Assembly (NCBI RefSeq): GCF_947493595.1
Contig: NZ_CANLRL010000012.1
Span: forward strand, 1-64,000
DNA: 64,000 nucleotides
Direction: 5' to 3'
Source: an uncultured Shimia sp.
GTDB taxonomy: Bacteria > Pseudomonadota > Alphaproteobacteria > Rhodobacterales > Rhodobacteraceae
Shown here: positions 35,939 through 45,727 of the stretch, in pieces
How positions within the stretch are numbered: position 1 is the first letter of the stretch
How the letters are laid out: every line of letters begins with the position of its first letter
The notes under the pieces: model-generated
What the model saw: only the letters and a program-made list of their open reading frames with translations
The model's database searches: none
Told to the model about the DNA's origin: nothing
Program-made: the position numbers and the translations under genes

Positions 35939-38278
35939 TTACTTCTTTCGCATCGCGTCCAGCAGCGCTGCACCCAGTGCGCCATTGCCTGCGTCGGTTT
36001 TACCACCCTGCTTGGGCTTGGCGGAAGAGTGCCCGCCGCCGAGTGGAGACTTACCCCTCGGCCCTTTGCTGCCAAAGCCCGCGCGCGCGTTGCGATCTTC
36101 TTTCGCACTTGCTCCACCATCCTTGCGCATTGACAGGCCAATCCGCTTTCGCGGCACATCAACCTCAACAACGGTCACCTGCACCACATCCCCGGCTTTC
36201 ACCACCTCATGTGGGTCTTTCACAAAGCGGTCAGCCAACTGGCTCACATGCACCAAACCATCCTGATGCACACCCACATCGACAAACGCACCAAAGGCCG
36301 CAACATTGGTCACAGTGCCTTCTAGAGACATACCCGGCTTGAGGTCCGAAATTTCTTCAACCCCGTCTGTAAACGTAGCGGTTTTAAAAGTTGGCCGCGG
36401 ATCACGACCAGGTTTTTCAAGTTCAGTTAGAATGTCGCGAACAGTTGGCAAGCCAAACCTGTCATCAACAAAATCTTCCGCCCGCATTCGCTTTAGCGCC
36501 GTATCATCCCCCATCAGACTGCGCACATCCCGTCCGCAGGCCAAGACGATCTTGCGAGCAACATCATAGGCTTCTGGGTGAACCGAGCTTGCATCCAACG
36601 GTTCTTCCCCATCTGCAATGCGCAAGAACCCAGCACATTGCTCAAACGCCACAGGCCCCAGGCGGGCAACCTTCAGAAGATCTTTGCGCGTACCAAACGC
36701 ACCATTGGCGTCGCGATGCGCAACAACGGCTTCGGCCAACCCAGGCCCCAGCCCTGACACATGTGCCAACAAAGGTGCCGACGCCATATTTAGGTCCACC
36801 CCCACGGCGTTCACTGCGTCTTCAACAACGGCTTCAAGCGATTTCCCCAGTCGATGCTGATCCACATCGTGTTGGTATTGCCCCACGCCAATTGATTTTG
36901 GCTCGATTTTCACCAGCTCCGCCAACGGGTCCTGCAAGCGCCGCGCAATAGACACAGCCCCGCGCAACGACACATCCAAATTCGGGAACTCGCGCGCCGC
37001 CATCTCAGATGCGGAATACACCGAAGCCCCCGCCTCACTCACAACAACCTTGGTTGGTGCCTTCACGCCTTTCGGCAGGAGCTTGAGGGTTTCTCCTACG
37101 AGTTTCTCGGTCTCCCGACTCGCGGTGCCATTGCCAATCGCCACAAGTTCTACGTTGTGCTTCGCAATCAGCGCCAAAATGGCTGCCTCAGCCCCCCGGA
37201 TATCATTTTTGGGCTGAAACGGGTAGAGCGTCGCCGTCTCCAATAGCTTCCCAGTACTGTCGACCACGGCCGCCTTCACCCCAGTACGAATGCCCGGGTC
37301 CAAACCCAAGGTCGCCTTTGCACCCGCAGGAGCGGCCAAAAGCAAATCTTTGAGGTTGCGGGTAAAAACTTGAATGGCCTCTTCCTGTGCCCGTGCACGC
37401 AGCTCGCCCATTAAATCCACGGTCATCGTCAAGCTCAACTTCACGCGCCACGTCCAGCCCGCTACCTTTCGCAACCAAATATCACCAGGTGCGTCGCTGC
37501 GTGTTTCAAGATAGCTCGCAACCATTGTCTCCGCACGTTCCTTACCGCCCTCGGGGTCTGGCCCGATATCCAGCGTGATCACGCCTTCCTTTGAAGCGCG
37601 CATCATCGCCAATGCACGGTGGCTTGGCACCTTGGACCACAGTTCAGAATGCTCAAAATAATCAGAAAACTTGGCGCCCGATTGTTCCTGTCCGGCAATG
37701 ACTTTGGCCGCCACAATCGCCTCTTTTTGAAGGAAGCCCCGCAACTCCCCCAACAGCTTGGCGTTCTCAGTCAAACCTTCCGCAACAATGTCACGCGCAC
37801 CATCCAAAGCAGCTTTGGTGTCGGCCACATTTTCTGAAAGGTAAGCCGATGCCAGAGTTTCAGGCGCGGCAGAGCGATCCGCCAGAATGGCTTGTGCCAA
37901 TGGTTCCAGCCCATTTTCCCGCGCGATCATCGCTTTGGTACGGCGTTTCGGCTTGTAGGGCAGGTAAATGTCTTCCAAGGCCGCCTTGGTTTCCGCGCCA
38001 ACAATGGCTTTTGCCAGATCATCCGTCATCTTGCCTTGCTCAGAAATGGATGCCGCCACAGTTTCCCGACGGGCCTCCAACTCTCGCAAATAGGCTAAAC
38101 GCTCCGCCAAGGTGCGCAACTGCGTGTCATCCAGCCCGCCAGTCACCTCTTTCCGATAGCGCGCCACAAACGGAACCGTCGCGCCCTCATCCAACAAATT
38201 CACTGCCGCGGCCACTTGCTGTGATTGTGCGGAAATCTCCCCCGCAATGGTCCGGAAAATACGCGTGTTCGTGTCCAA
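35939..38278 (-). CDS. tex: Tex-family RNA-binding protein
   Basis: A 779-residue homologue of the transcription accessory protein Tex. In order: the N-terminal helical domain ([20 protein letters not shown]), a YqgF-like RNase H fold ([17 protein letters not shown]), helix-hairpin-helix repeats ([21 protein letters not shown]) and a C-terminal S1 RNA-binding domain ([29 protein letters not shown]), then a basic Gly/Lys tail. TTG 38278 is chosen because AGGAG lies 7 bases upstream and the family N-terminus starts there; an ATG at 38425 gives an atypical leader. Confidence 0.93.
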   Translation of the reverse strand: MDTNTRIFRTIAGEISAQSQQVAAAVNLLDEGATVPFVARYRKEVTGGLDDTQLRTLAERLAYLRELEARRETVAASISEQGKMTDDLAKAIVGAETKAALEDIYLPYKPKRRTKAMIARENGLEPLAQAILADRSAAPETLASAYLSENVADTKAALDGARDIVAEGLTENAKLLGELRGFLQKEAIVAAKVIAGQEQSGAKFSDYFEHSELWSKVPSHRALAMMRASKEGVITLDIGPDPEGGKERAETMVASYLETRSDAPGDIWLRKVAGWTWRVKLSLTMTVDLMGELRARAQEEAIQVFTRNLKDLLLAAPAGAKATLGLDPGIRTGVKAAVVDSTGKLLETATLYPFQPKNDIRGAEAAILALIAKHNVELVAIGNGTASRETEKLVGETLKLLPKGVKAPTKVVVSEAGASVYSASEMAAREFPNLDVSLRGAVSIARRLQDPLAELVKIEPKSIGVGQYQHDVDQHRLGKSLEAVVEDAVNAVGVDLNMASAPLLAHVSGLGPGLAEAVVAHRDANGAFGTRKDLLKVARLGPVAFEQCAGFLRIADGEEPLDASSVHPEAYDVARKIVLACGRDVRSLMGDDTALKRMRAEDFVDDRFGLPTVRDILTELEKPGRDPRPTFKTATFTDGVEEISDLKPGMSLEGTVTNVAAFGAFVDVGVHQDGLVHVSQLADRFVKDPHEVVKAGDVVQVTVVEVDVPRKRIGLSMRKDGGASAKEDRNARAGFGSKGPRGKSPLGGGHSSAKPKQGGKTDAGNGALGAALLDAMRKK

Positions 38279-38479
38279 AGGGGCTCTCCTGATCTGCGAT
38301 GGAGCGTTCTTATTAGCATTGCCATCCACCGCGCCAAGCACCGATTTTGCCAGCCAGAAAAAACCAGCCGAAAGGCTTTGCCTGCCTGTGCAAATGCGCA
38401 CAATACACCCCCCCCAAATACCCAATTGTTCAAAGGAAAACGCGATTTAGGATGTACGAAACGCCAAGGAGACGCATCA

Positions 38480-38935
38480 ATGCCCATCACTCACACCAGA
38501 TACACCAATAGCGAAATCCTAGATTTTCCCGAAGCCATTACTCTGCGCATCCTCCTCAGCGGAGAAGAGACAGGCGGCGCCCAAGAAGTTTTTGAAGACG
38601 TCGTGCAACCCGGTATTGGCCCCGGACGTCATATTCATCACGACCAGGATGAAACCTTTTTCTTTCTCGAAGGTGACTTCATCGTAGAAATTGACGGTAC
38701 GGTATACGAAATGGCGCCCGGCGACGTAGCCTTTGTACCGAGAGGTGCTGTCCACGCCTTCAAGAACGTCGGTACGACCGTCGGCCGGCTACGGTACATA
38801 TTCTCGCCAGCGCTAAAAATGGAAGCAATGTTTCGCGCATTTCACAAAGCTGCGGCAGGTGGCGAAATCAGCGAGACCGACATGGCAGAAATCGCACAAT
38901 CCCATGGGCAAACTGTTGTTGGTCCACCTCTTTAA
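38480..38935 (+). CDS. Cupin-domain protein
   Basis: A 151-residue single-cupin protein. Metal-binding cupin motif 1 is GPGRHIHHDQDETFFFLEGDF and motif 2 is PGDVAFVPRGAVHAFKNVG. A helical C-terminal tail follows (MFRAFHKAAAGGEISETDM). This pattern resembles small quercetin-dioxygenase-like cupins; substrate unknown. AAGGAG at 38466-38471 supports ATG 38480. Confidence 0.9.
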   Translation: MPITHTRYTNSEILDFPEAITLRILLSGEETGGAQEVFEDVVQPGIGPGRHIHHDQDETFFFLEGDFIVEIDGTVYEMAPGDVAFVPRGAVHAFKNVGTTVGRLRYIFSPALKMEAMFRAFHKAAAGGEISETDMAEIAQSHGQTVVGPPL

Positions 38936-38992
38936 ACGAGCGGTCGGAGCAGGCCTAAAAGCAGGCTCGCTCCAGACACCGATGCAATGTGC

Positions 38993-39691
38993 CTAACCCT
39001 CAAGACCGAGTTTTGACAACAGGGTGGTCATGGCCGCGCGTTCCGCATCATCCATGCTCGATTTACGGCTTTTGAAAAGCGTCGCCTGAGACTTCAACAC
39101 GAGGGCATCACTCAAGATTTTCAGGTGATTGGCTCGCAAGGTATCCCCGGTTGATGTGATGTCCGCCACGCCTTCAGCAGTCAAGTTCTTGATAGTTCCT
39201 TCGGTCGCGCCCTGGCTGTCCACCAGTTGATAGTCCGCAACACCGTTGTCCTGCAAAAACTCACGCACCAGCCGGTGATACTTGGTCGCAATCCTCAAAC
39301 GGAACCCGTGGTTTTTCCTGAAAGCCGCGGCGGCCGCGTCCAGATCTTCCAACGTATCCACATCCACCCAGCAGGCGGGCACGGCAATGATCAGATCCGC
39401 ATGGCCAAAACCCAGTTCTGCTTTCTCCTGTACCTGCTGTTCCCACTGCCCCAGCTTTTCGCGCACCAAGTCCGTGCCGGTCACACCCAAATGAATACGA
39501 CCTGCCGCCAGCTCTCGAGGGATTTCTCCGGCTGACAACAACACAAGCTCGACACCGTCTACGCCATCAACGGCCCCGGCATACTCGCGGTCCGATCCGG
39601 TCCGGCTCAAGGCCACACCGCGGGCGCCAAACCAGTCAAAGGTCTTCTCCATCAAACGCCCTTTGGAAGGCACTCCCAGCTTGATGGTCAT
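38993..39691 (-). CDS. hisG: ATP phosphoribosyltransferase, short form
   Basis: A 232-residue HisG of the short type, which lacks the C-terminal regulatory domain and needs HisZ for activity. It joins ATP and PRPP, the first step of histidine synthesis. Motifs: LGVPSKGRLMEKTFDWFGARG, GRIHLGVTGTDLVREK and GVADITSTGDTLRANHL with the PRPP loop. Its start overlaps the hisZ stop by 4 bases. It is the last gene of the hisS-hisZ-hisG operon. Confidence 0.96.
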   Translation of the reverse strand: MTIKLGVPSKGRLMEKTFDWFGARGVALSRTGSDREYAGAVDGVDGVELVLLSAGEIPRELAAGRIHLGVTGTDLVREKLGQWEQQVQEKAELGFGHADLIIAVPACWVDVDTLEDLDAAAAAFRKNHGFRLRIATKYHRLVREFLQDNGVADYQLVDSQGATEGTIKNLTAEGVADITSTGDTLRANHLKILSDALVLKSQATLFKSRKSSMDDAERAAMTTLLSKLGLEG

Positions 39692-40773
39692 AGCGCGTCC
39701 TCCAGTTGAACAAGAATGCCAGGACGGATCACGCCGCCAACAGCTGGAATTTCTCTTCCCTGCCCAAGCACTTGGGTCAACGCATCATAGCGCCCGCCAG
39801 TGGCGACTGGTGGCAAGTCTGCGCGCCCGGGGACATAGAACCCAAAGACAAAACCGTCGTAGTACTCCATCGACGTGCGGCCATAGCTCGCTTCAAATTC
39901 AAGGCTCGAAACATCGACCCCACGCGCCTCAAGCGCATGCATCCGGTCTCTTAACCGGAAGGTGGCTTCCGTAATCGCCGGCATGTCCACAGCCAGATCA
40001 CGAATATGCTCAAGCGCATTTGGCAAAGTTTCACGCACATTCAACAAGGCTTCAATGAGTTCCACTTGCAACGGCGAAATCGGATCTGCCGCAGCCTCGT
40101 CACGCAAGCCGTCGATCCGCTCCGCCACTTCCGCTTGAGAGCGCAACCCAATGTCGGCAAAGCCATGCGCCATTGGGTCGTCTTTAGCCAAAAGAGCGAC
40201 GCGGCTGGCAGGCATTTCAACCCTGCCGGAATACCGATCCAATAACGCCTTGAATTTCCGCGGCCGCCAGATGTGACGCGCCAACGCACGCTTTCGACGG
40301 TCGGTCGTTTCCAAACCCGCCACGGCCGCCGCGAGGATGCCAATGTCACCTGTTGCGGCGCGCAACTCGACACCCTTCAGCGCGTTTTGCATCACGGCAA
40401 ACACCTCGGCATCACTGGCCGCGGGGTTCTCACGATCAAAAACCTCGTAGCCCACCTGAATATACTCGTTGGCCCGAGCCGGATCGTCTTCTTGCCTCCG
40501 AAACACTTCACCCGCATAGGTATACCGCGCCGGTTCCGCCCCATGCGCCATGTGCATCTGCACCACCGGCACAGTGAAGTCCGGGCGCAACATCTGCTCA
40601 CCGCGCAAAGCATCCGACGTGACATAAGCCCGTCCACGAATGTCCTCTCCATAGAGATCGAGCAACGCTTCGGCTGGGAGCAATACCGGGGTTTCGACCG
40701 GCAGCGCGCCCGCAGCTTCAAAATCCGAAGCAAGCGCAGCAGCGCGCGCCCTGATTTTCGACTTTTGGGTCAT
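39688..40773 (-). CDS. hisZ: ATP phosphoribosyltransferase regulatory subunit
   Basis: A 361-residue histidyl-tRNA synthetase paralogue without tRNA-charging function that activates and feedback-controls short HisG. Blocks are VETPVLLPAEALLDLYGED, RPDFTVPVVQMHMAHG, RYTYAGEVFRRQEDD and FYVPGRADLPPVATGGRYDAL. It overlaps hisS by one base and hisG by four, so the three subunits are translationally coupled. Confidence 0.95.
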   Translation of the reverse strand: MTQKSKIRARAAALASDFEAAGALPVETPVLLPAEALLDLYGEDIRGRAYVTSDALRGEQMLRPDFTVPVVQMHMAHGAEPARYTYAGEVFRRQEDDPARANEYIQVGYEVFDRENPAASDAEVFAVMQNALKGVELRAATGDIGILAAAVAGLETTDRRKRALARHIWRPRKFKALLDRYSGRVEMPASRVALLAKDDPMAHGFADIGLRSQAEVAERIDGLRDEAAADPISPLQVELIEALLNVRETLPNALEHIRDLAVDMPAITEATFRLRDRMHALEARGVDVSSLEFEASYGRTSMEYYDGFVFGFYVPGRADLPPVATGGRYDALTQVLGQGREIPAVGGVIRPGILVQLEDAL

Positions 40774-42275
40774 CAGCCTGCCTGCCCTTCACTTTGACTG
40801 GCCAGAATTTCACGCACCTTCGCGACCAAATCACCGCGCGGCACCTCAAATTGACTTGGACGTTCTTTCCACTCTTCGTGGGTAGCCGTCTCAGCAATCT
40901 TGGCGCCAAGGATCAGATCCTTGATCTGCACCACACCGTTGGCTTTTTCATCACCACCTTCGATGATCGCCACGGGCGAATTACGTTTGTCCGCATATTT
41001 TAGCTGATTGCCGAAGTTCTTCGGATTACCAAGGTAAACCTCGGCGCGAATACCTGCATTGCGGAGTTCCGCAACCATAGCCTGATAGTCTGCCATGCGG
41101 TCTCGATCCATCACTGTGACCACCACAGGGCCTGCGGAGACACCACCCATGCGACCTTTCTCACGTAGTGCTGCAAGAAGGCGATCCACCCCAATCGATA
41201 GACCTGTCGCCGGCACAGCCTGGCCGGTAAAACGCTTGACCAAATCATCATAGCGCCCGCCGCCGGACACAGAGCCAAACTGCCGCTTACGGCCCTTGTC
41301 ATCAAAGATTTCAAAGGTCAGCTCGGCTTCAAATACTGGCCCCGTGTAATAGCCCAAGCCGCGCACAATGCTTGGATCGATCTCAATCCGATCACTTCCA
41401 TAACCACCCGCAGCCAGCAGATCACCAATCTGCTCCAGCTCTGCAATGCCTTCGCCCCCCACCGCGGAAGCTCCAACGGCCCCGCGCAGGTTTTCAAAGG
41501 TCTTGGCAACATCATCCGACTTGGACGTCAAAAACGCGATCACCGGCTCGATTTGACCGTCAGACAGTCCCACCCCGTCGATATAAGCGCCCGACGCATC
41601 CAAACGTCCTTTGCCAAGCAGCTCACGCACACCGTTCTCACCAACTTTGTCAAACTTATCAATGGTGCGCAGGACATTGTCCTTGGCAGCTTGATCTTCG
41701 CCAAGCCCCATAACTTCAAGCACGCCATTCATGACCTTACGATTGTTCACCCGCACCAGATAGTCGCCGCGCGGAATACCGACAGTCTCCAACGTATCAG
41801 ACAACATTGCGCAAATCTCAGCGTCCGCCGCCATAGATGCGGTGCCCACTGTGTCTGCGTCGCACTGATAGAACTGACGATAGCGCCCTGGCCCTGGCTT
41901 TTCGTTGCGCCACACTGGCCCCATTGCATAGCGACGATAGGGATTTGGCAAATCGTTGCGATGCTGCGCGTAAACCCGCGCTAAAGGTGCTGTCAAATCA
42001 TAGCGCAACGCCATCCAGTCGCCGTTGTCTTTCTCGTCGAACTCCTGCCAGGCAAACACACCTTCATTCGGGCGATCCACATCTGGAAGAAACTTACCCA
42101 GCGCTTCCACGGTTTCCACCGCGCTGCTTTCAAGCGCTTCAAAGCCATAGCGATGATACACCCCAGCGATTTGATGCAGCATCTCAGTGCGCTCGGTCAC
42201 CTCAACACCAAAATAGTCGCGGAAGCCCTTTGGCGTGATCGCCTTGGGGCGCGGGGCTTTCTTCTGCTTGGCCAT
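40773..42275 (-). CDS. hisS: Histidyl-tRNA synthetase
   Basis: A 500-residue class II aminoacyl-tRNA synthetase. The N-terminal Lys/Pro-rich stretch leads into [21 protein letters not shown]. Motif 2 is in [25 protein letters not shown], the His-specific block in [17 protein letters not shown], motif 3 in [15 protein letters not shown], and an anticodon-binding domain fills the last 100 residues. It is the first gene of an operon with histidine biosynthesis genes, an arrangement usual in Rhodobacterales. Confidence 0.97.
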   Translation of the reverse strand: MAKQKKAPRPKAITPKGFRDYFGVEVTERTEMLHQIAGVYHRYGFEALESSAVETVEALGKFLPDVDRPNEGVFAWQEFDEKDNGDWMALRYDLTAPLARVYAQHRNDLPNPYRRYAMGPVWRNEKPGPGRYRQFYQCDADTVGTASMAADAEICAMLSDTLETVGIPRGDYLVRVNNRKVMNGVLEVMGLGEDQAAKDNVLRTIDKFDKVGENGVRELLGKGRLDASGAYIDGVGLSDGQIEPVIAFLTSKSDDVAKTFENLRGAVGASAVGGEGIAELEQIGDLLAAGGYGSDRIEIDPSIVRGLGYYTGPVFEAELTFEIFDDKGRKRQFGSVSGGGRYDDLVKRFTGQAVPATGLSIGVDRLLAALREKGRMGGVSAGPVVVTVMDRDRMADYQAMVAELRNAGIRAEVYLGNPKNFGNQLKYADKRNSPVAIIEGGDEKANGVVQIKDLILGAKIAETATHEEWKERPSQFEVPRGDLVAKVREILASQSEGQAG

Positions 42276-42379
42276 CGCTATGGTCCTTGTGAAATAATTA
42301 CGTCAGTGCCTTTAGCGAATGGGGTGCCAATGGGCAAGGAGAGGCTCCTCTTGGCAACCAAAACGTCACACAAACATGA

Positions 42380-42410
42380 AAAAGCCGCACTCGATCAAAA
42401 GTGCGGCCCA
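42380..42410 (-). terminator. Rho-independent terminator of the sulfotransferase gene
   Basis: On the minus strand GCCGCACT pairs with AGTGCGGC (plus coordinates 42385-42392 and 42401-42408), followed by a T run opposite A 42379-42384. It lies about 30 bases past the stop at 42441. Confidence 0.85.
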
Positions 42411-42440
42411 AGAAGTCCCAAACTGGAAAACTGACTGAAT

Positions 42441-43259
42441 TTAGTCACCCAACTTGGCGTGCACTTCATCCAAGTCAATTTCGCCAATCGGCAACTTGTT
42501 TCCCGGATTTTCGAAGTCATATTTGAACAGCTGAAAATCACGCTTGTAGATCTCGAAGACCAGATGCATCGACAAATCGTCGAAATAGTCCTCCACTGGG
42601 TGAGCCCGTTTTGGCCCGTGCCCTTCGGATTCATTGAATCGAGGAATCTGCGTCAAATCAACAGCATGTGGCGTTTCAATATTGTTCAAAACGCCCTGCA
42701 TTCCATCGTTAAACTGCTCGGTCCAGAAGATATTGTCGTAAGTGCCACCGTTCACGATAAAGGTCGACACGTGGCCGGACATGGCGGACCAGTGGATGTC
42801 TGGATCCATTGGTCGCCGCCAACGGATGGTATCACGGGCAAACAACAAAAAGCGGCGGAAACTTTGAATCTGATCAAACTCCTGTTTGCCATCATCCCCA
42901 CCAACCTCGATGCCGTATTTTTGGATCAGCATCGGCACCAAGTTGCCCCGATAGCGCTTGCCGTTTCTCTGGATGCCACAAATCTTGTCAAAGAAGGACG
43001 ACAAAATACGCGTATAGGGATTGCGTACGCATGTGAACGCATAGGAGCGGTGTTCACGCACGTTGTCTGTGATCGGCTTGTGGCTGTCTTCGATGGCCCA
43101 CTTGTGCATGCCGCCTTTGGCATCGTGGATATCGCCGTCAAAGAACTCGCCATGGTCCGAGTAGAACATGATTTGTCCAATTGTCGAGCATGCGCATTTT
43201 GGCACAACTCGATACACCACACTTTCGCTTTCGGTCATCCAAGTGCCGGGAAATCCCAT
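42441..43259 (-). CDS. Sulfotransferase, family 2 type
   Basis: A 272-residue PAPS-dependent sulfotransferase. The 5'-phosphosulfate loop is VVPKCACSTIGQIMFYS near residue 18 and the 3'-phosphate site is CVRNPYTRILSSFFDKI near residue 77. It transfers sulfate to a carbohydrate-like acceptor. There is no membrane segment, so it is cytoplasmic, unlike eukaryotic Golgi forms. It diverges from a family-14 glycosyltransferase gene 148 bases away, which suggests that both modify the same surface glycan. Confidence 0.88.
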   Translation of the reverse strand: MGFPGTWMTESESVVYRVVPKCACSTIGQIMFYSDHGEFFDGDIHDAKGGMHKWAIEDSHKPITDNVREHRSYAFTCVRNPYTRILSSFFDKICGIQRNGKRYRGNLVPMLIQKYGIEVGGDDGKQEFDQIQSFRRFLLFARDTIRWRRPMDPDIHWSAMSGHVSTFIVNGGTYDNIFWTEQFNDGMQGVLNNIETPHAVDLTQIPRFNESEGHGPKRAHPVEDYFDDLSMHLVFEIYKRDFQLFKYDFENPGNKLPIGEIDLDEVHAKLGD

Positions 43260-43407
43260 GTTTCTGCCTCCATCGCCGCCGTGGTTATTGCATTGGTCAC
43301 GGTCTTAGCGCGTATCAAAAAATTCCGAACAAAGCCTGTTTATTCAACGCGCATTCATCTTTAAATGGATAAACACAAGACGTCAAAGTGGGGATCGAAG
43401 AAGCTAG

Positions 43408-44985
43408 ATGGCGAGAATTGCTTACATTCTTCTGTGCCACAAGGATCCTGAAGCGATCATTAAGCAGGCAGAGCGGCTTACGGCCACAGGGGACTACATC
43501 TCCATTCACTTTGACGCCCGTGCAAAACCTGAGCATTTTTCAATGTTGCAAGAGGTGCTTGGCCCAAACCCAAACGTTGCGTTTTCTGAGAAGCGGATTA
43601 AATGCGGCTGGGGTGAATGGAGCCTCGTTGAAGCCACGCTTTATGCTGTGCAAACAGCGGTCAAAAAATTCCCACGAGCCTCCCATTTTTACATGCTGTC
43701 TGGCGATTGCATGGTGATCAAGTCATCCGAATACATCCACGAATTTCTGGACGACAACGACGTCGACTTCATTGAAAGCTTCGACTTTTTTGAGAGTGAC
43801 TGGATCAAAACCGGCATGAAGTCGGAGCGGCTTATCTACCGCCACTGGTTTAATGAACGCACACAAAAGCGCCGATTTTACGCGACATTCAACGTTCAAA
43901 AAAAGCTGGGCCTAACCCGCGAAATCCCGGCTGATGTTCAAGTCATGATTGGCAGCCAATGGTGGTGCTTGCGGCGCCAAACCATTGAAGCCGTTTTACA
44001 TTTCACAGAATCTCGTCGCGATGTAATGCGGTTCTTCAAGACAACTTGGATTCCAGACGAGACGTTTTTTCAGACCATTGTGCGCCATCTGGTGCCATCC
44101 AACGAAATCCGCACACGAACGCTAACATTCCTGATGTTCACGGACTACGGGATGCCGTTGACGTTTTACAACGACCACTACGATTTGCTGATCAGCCAAG
44201 ACTATCTCTTTGCCCGAAAAATCAGCCCGGACGCTTTGGACCTCAAGGAACGGCTCGGCCAGCTGTATGCCGAAGAAGACGTGAACTTCCAAATCTCGGC
44301 GGAAGGCCCCAGCTTGTTCAAGTTCTTGACCGGCCGTGGGCGACAAGGGAAACGCTTTGCCAGCCGCTTCTGGGAAACCGAAAGCTCGCTAGGCCGCGAC
44401 CGGGAACTGATGCTCATCGTTTGCAAAAAGTGGCACGTTGCCAAACGGTTGTTGGAAAAGGTCGATCAGGTCACGGACCGCCCGACTATTGCCTACCTGT
44501 TCAATGAAGAGGGCACGCCTCTGCCCGATCTGGGCGGCATTCAATCGACGTTGGGCAAACGCACGCGGCACCGCCGTGCCTTGATGCGGATGCTGTTTGA
44601 CTATTATGAAACCAATCGCCTTGTCGTCTGCCTGGACCCCAGCGCCATGGACCTGATGCAGGACTTCTTTGGCGACCGATCCACCACGAGGATGTTGGAA
44701 ATACAGTGTGATTTCACGGACGAGTACCTGACAGGTCACGCGATCCGCATTGGGTTGGCAGGGGAGCAAACCTCGCCAGAAACGCTGGAACGACTTTTAC
44801 CCACCATCCGGCGCGATATACTGAGTGAAAGTGATCGTATTCGGGACGCTGAGTTCGAAAATGTCAGTCGCATGGTGCAGTCCGGCAGCGAAGAGGAGCA
44901 TGTTGCAGCAGTGATGGACTTCCTGCATATCTCCGAAGATCAGGCGCGCGAAATTGCGCGAACCGAGTATCTTTTTGCCGACTAA
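43408..44985 (+). CDS. Family-14 (core-2/I-branching) glycosyltransferase
   Basis: A 525-residue protein. Residues 1-290 form the GT14 domain (MARIAYILLCHKDPEAIIKQ, YISIHFDARA, KCGWGEWSLVEATL, FYMLSGDCMVIKS, GSQWWCLRR, TWIPDETFFQTI), usually an N-acetylglucosaminyl- or xylosyltransferase. The C-terminal 235 residues (WETESSLGRDRELMLIVCKKWHVAKRL onwards) correspond to the DUF5928-type extension found in Rhodobacterales. There is no signal peptide. Its neighbour opposite is a sulfotransferase. Confidence 0.88.
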   Translation: MARIAYILLCHKDPEAIIKQAERLTATGDYISIHFDARAKPEHFSMLQEVLGPNPNVAFSEKRIKCGWGEWSLVEATLYAVQTAVKKFPRASHFYMLSGDCMVIKSSEYIHEFLDDNDVDFIESFDFFESDWIKTGMKSERLIYRHWFNERTQKRRFYATFNVQKKLGLTREIPADVQVMIGSQWWCLRRQTIEAVLHFTESRRDVMRFFKTTWIPDETFFQTIVRHLVPSNEIRTRTLTFLMFTDYGMPLTFYNDHYDLLISQDYLFARKISPDALDLKERLGQLYAEEDVNFQISAEGPSLFKFLTGRGRQGKRFASRFWETESSLGRDRELMLIVCKKWHVAKRLLEKVDQVTDRPTIAYLFNEEGTPLPDLGGIQSTLGKRTRHRRALMRMLFDYYETNRLVVCLDPSAMDLMQDFFGDRSTTRMLEIQCDFTDEYLTGHAIRIGLAGEQTSPETLERLLPTIRRDILSESDRIRDAEFENVSRMVQSGSEEEHVAAVMDFLHISEDQAREIARTEYLFAD

Positions 44986-44995
44986 TTGAGTTGGA

Positions 44996-45634
44996 TCAGG
45001 CGGCTAATTTTGCTGCCAAAAGTTCCACGCAAAGCCGGATCGCACGCGTGGACGTCGCCAAGTCCATAGACGCACCATACTCCTCAAGACCGCTTTTTTC
45101 CGCAATGTTTTCAGGGGACTGAGGAATATGAACAAATCCGCTGCGCAAACTCATACCGCGCGTTTCGGCGGTATGCGCCAGTGTGTAAATCAACTGATTA
45201 CACAGGTGTGTGCCAGCAGAATAAGAGAGGGCGGCGGGGATGCTTTGGGCGCGGAGTTTGGTGACCATGTCGACGCATGGAAGGGTGGTGTTGTAGGCGG
45301 CGGGGCCACCTTCGACAATTGGTGTCGCGCGCAGCTGTGCGCCAGTGACGTCAGGCACGCTGAAGTGGCGCCAGTTGATGCCGACCATTTCCGGCTGCAC
45401 CACCGCAGCACCGGACACTCCGAGACCGATCCAGCCGTCGGGTTGGTGCACATCAAGCAGGCGATTTACGTTATCCTGCAAGGCGTTAGTGTCCACATCC
45501 AGTTCAACAACCACCAGATTGCAGCAGTCAAACTCTTCTTGCCCAAGACGCGCTGCAACCAAAGCAGCAGGGTTGTTTCGGGCTTTGGCCCAAGAGCCGT
45601 AACCGGACACCAAGATGGTTGGCTTTTGTGTCAT
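44996..45634 (-). CDS. pcp: Pyroglutamyl peptidase I (peptidase C15)
   Basis: A 212-residue cysteine peptidase that removes N-terminal pyroglutamate from peptides. The candidate catalytic triad is Glu in QPEMVGIN, Cys in SYSAGTHLCNQ and His in SGFVHIPQSP. The N-terminus MTQKPTILVSGYGSW matches the LVTGFxxF pattern loosely. GAGAGG stands upstream of ATG 45634. It lies 93 bases downstream of the 5-oxoprolinase gene on the same strand, so the product, 5-oxoproline, would be the substrate of its neighbour. Confidence 0.9.
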   Translation of the reverse strand: MTQKPTILVSGYGSWAKARNNPAALVAARLGQEEFDCCNLVVVELDVDTNALQDNVNRLLDVHQPDGWIGLGVSGAAVVQPEMVGINWRHFSVPDVTGAQLRATPIVEGGPAAYNTTLPCVDMVTKLRAQSIPAALSYSAGTHLCNQLIYTLAHTAETRGMSLRSGFVHIPQSPENIAEKSGLEEYGASMDLATSTRAIRLCVELLAAKLAA

Positions 45635-45727
45635 TTTACCTCTCATAAACGCCCCAAATGTACGAATTTGGGACGTCGGTATTACGTCTGTATAGCGACT
45701 GTATCACGGAGGTGCGTATTTTGGCGC

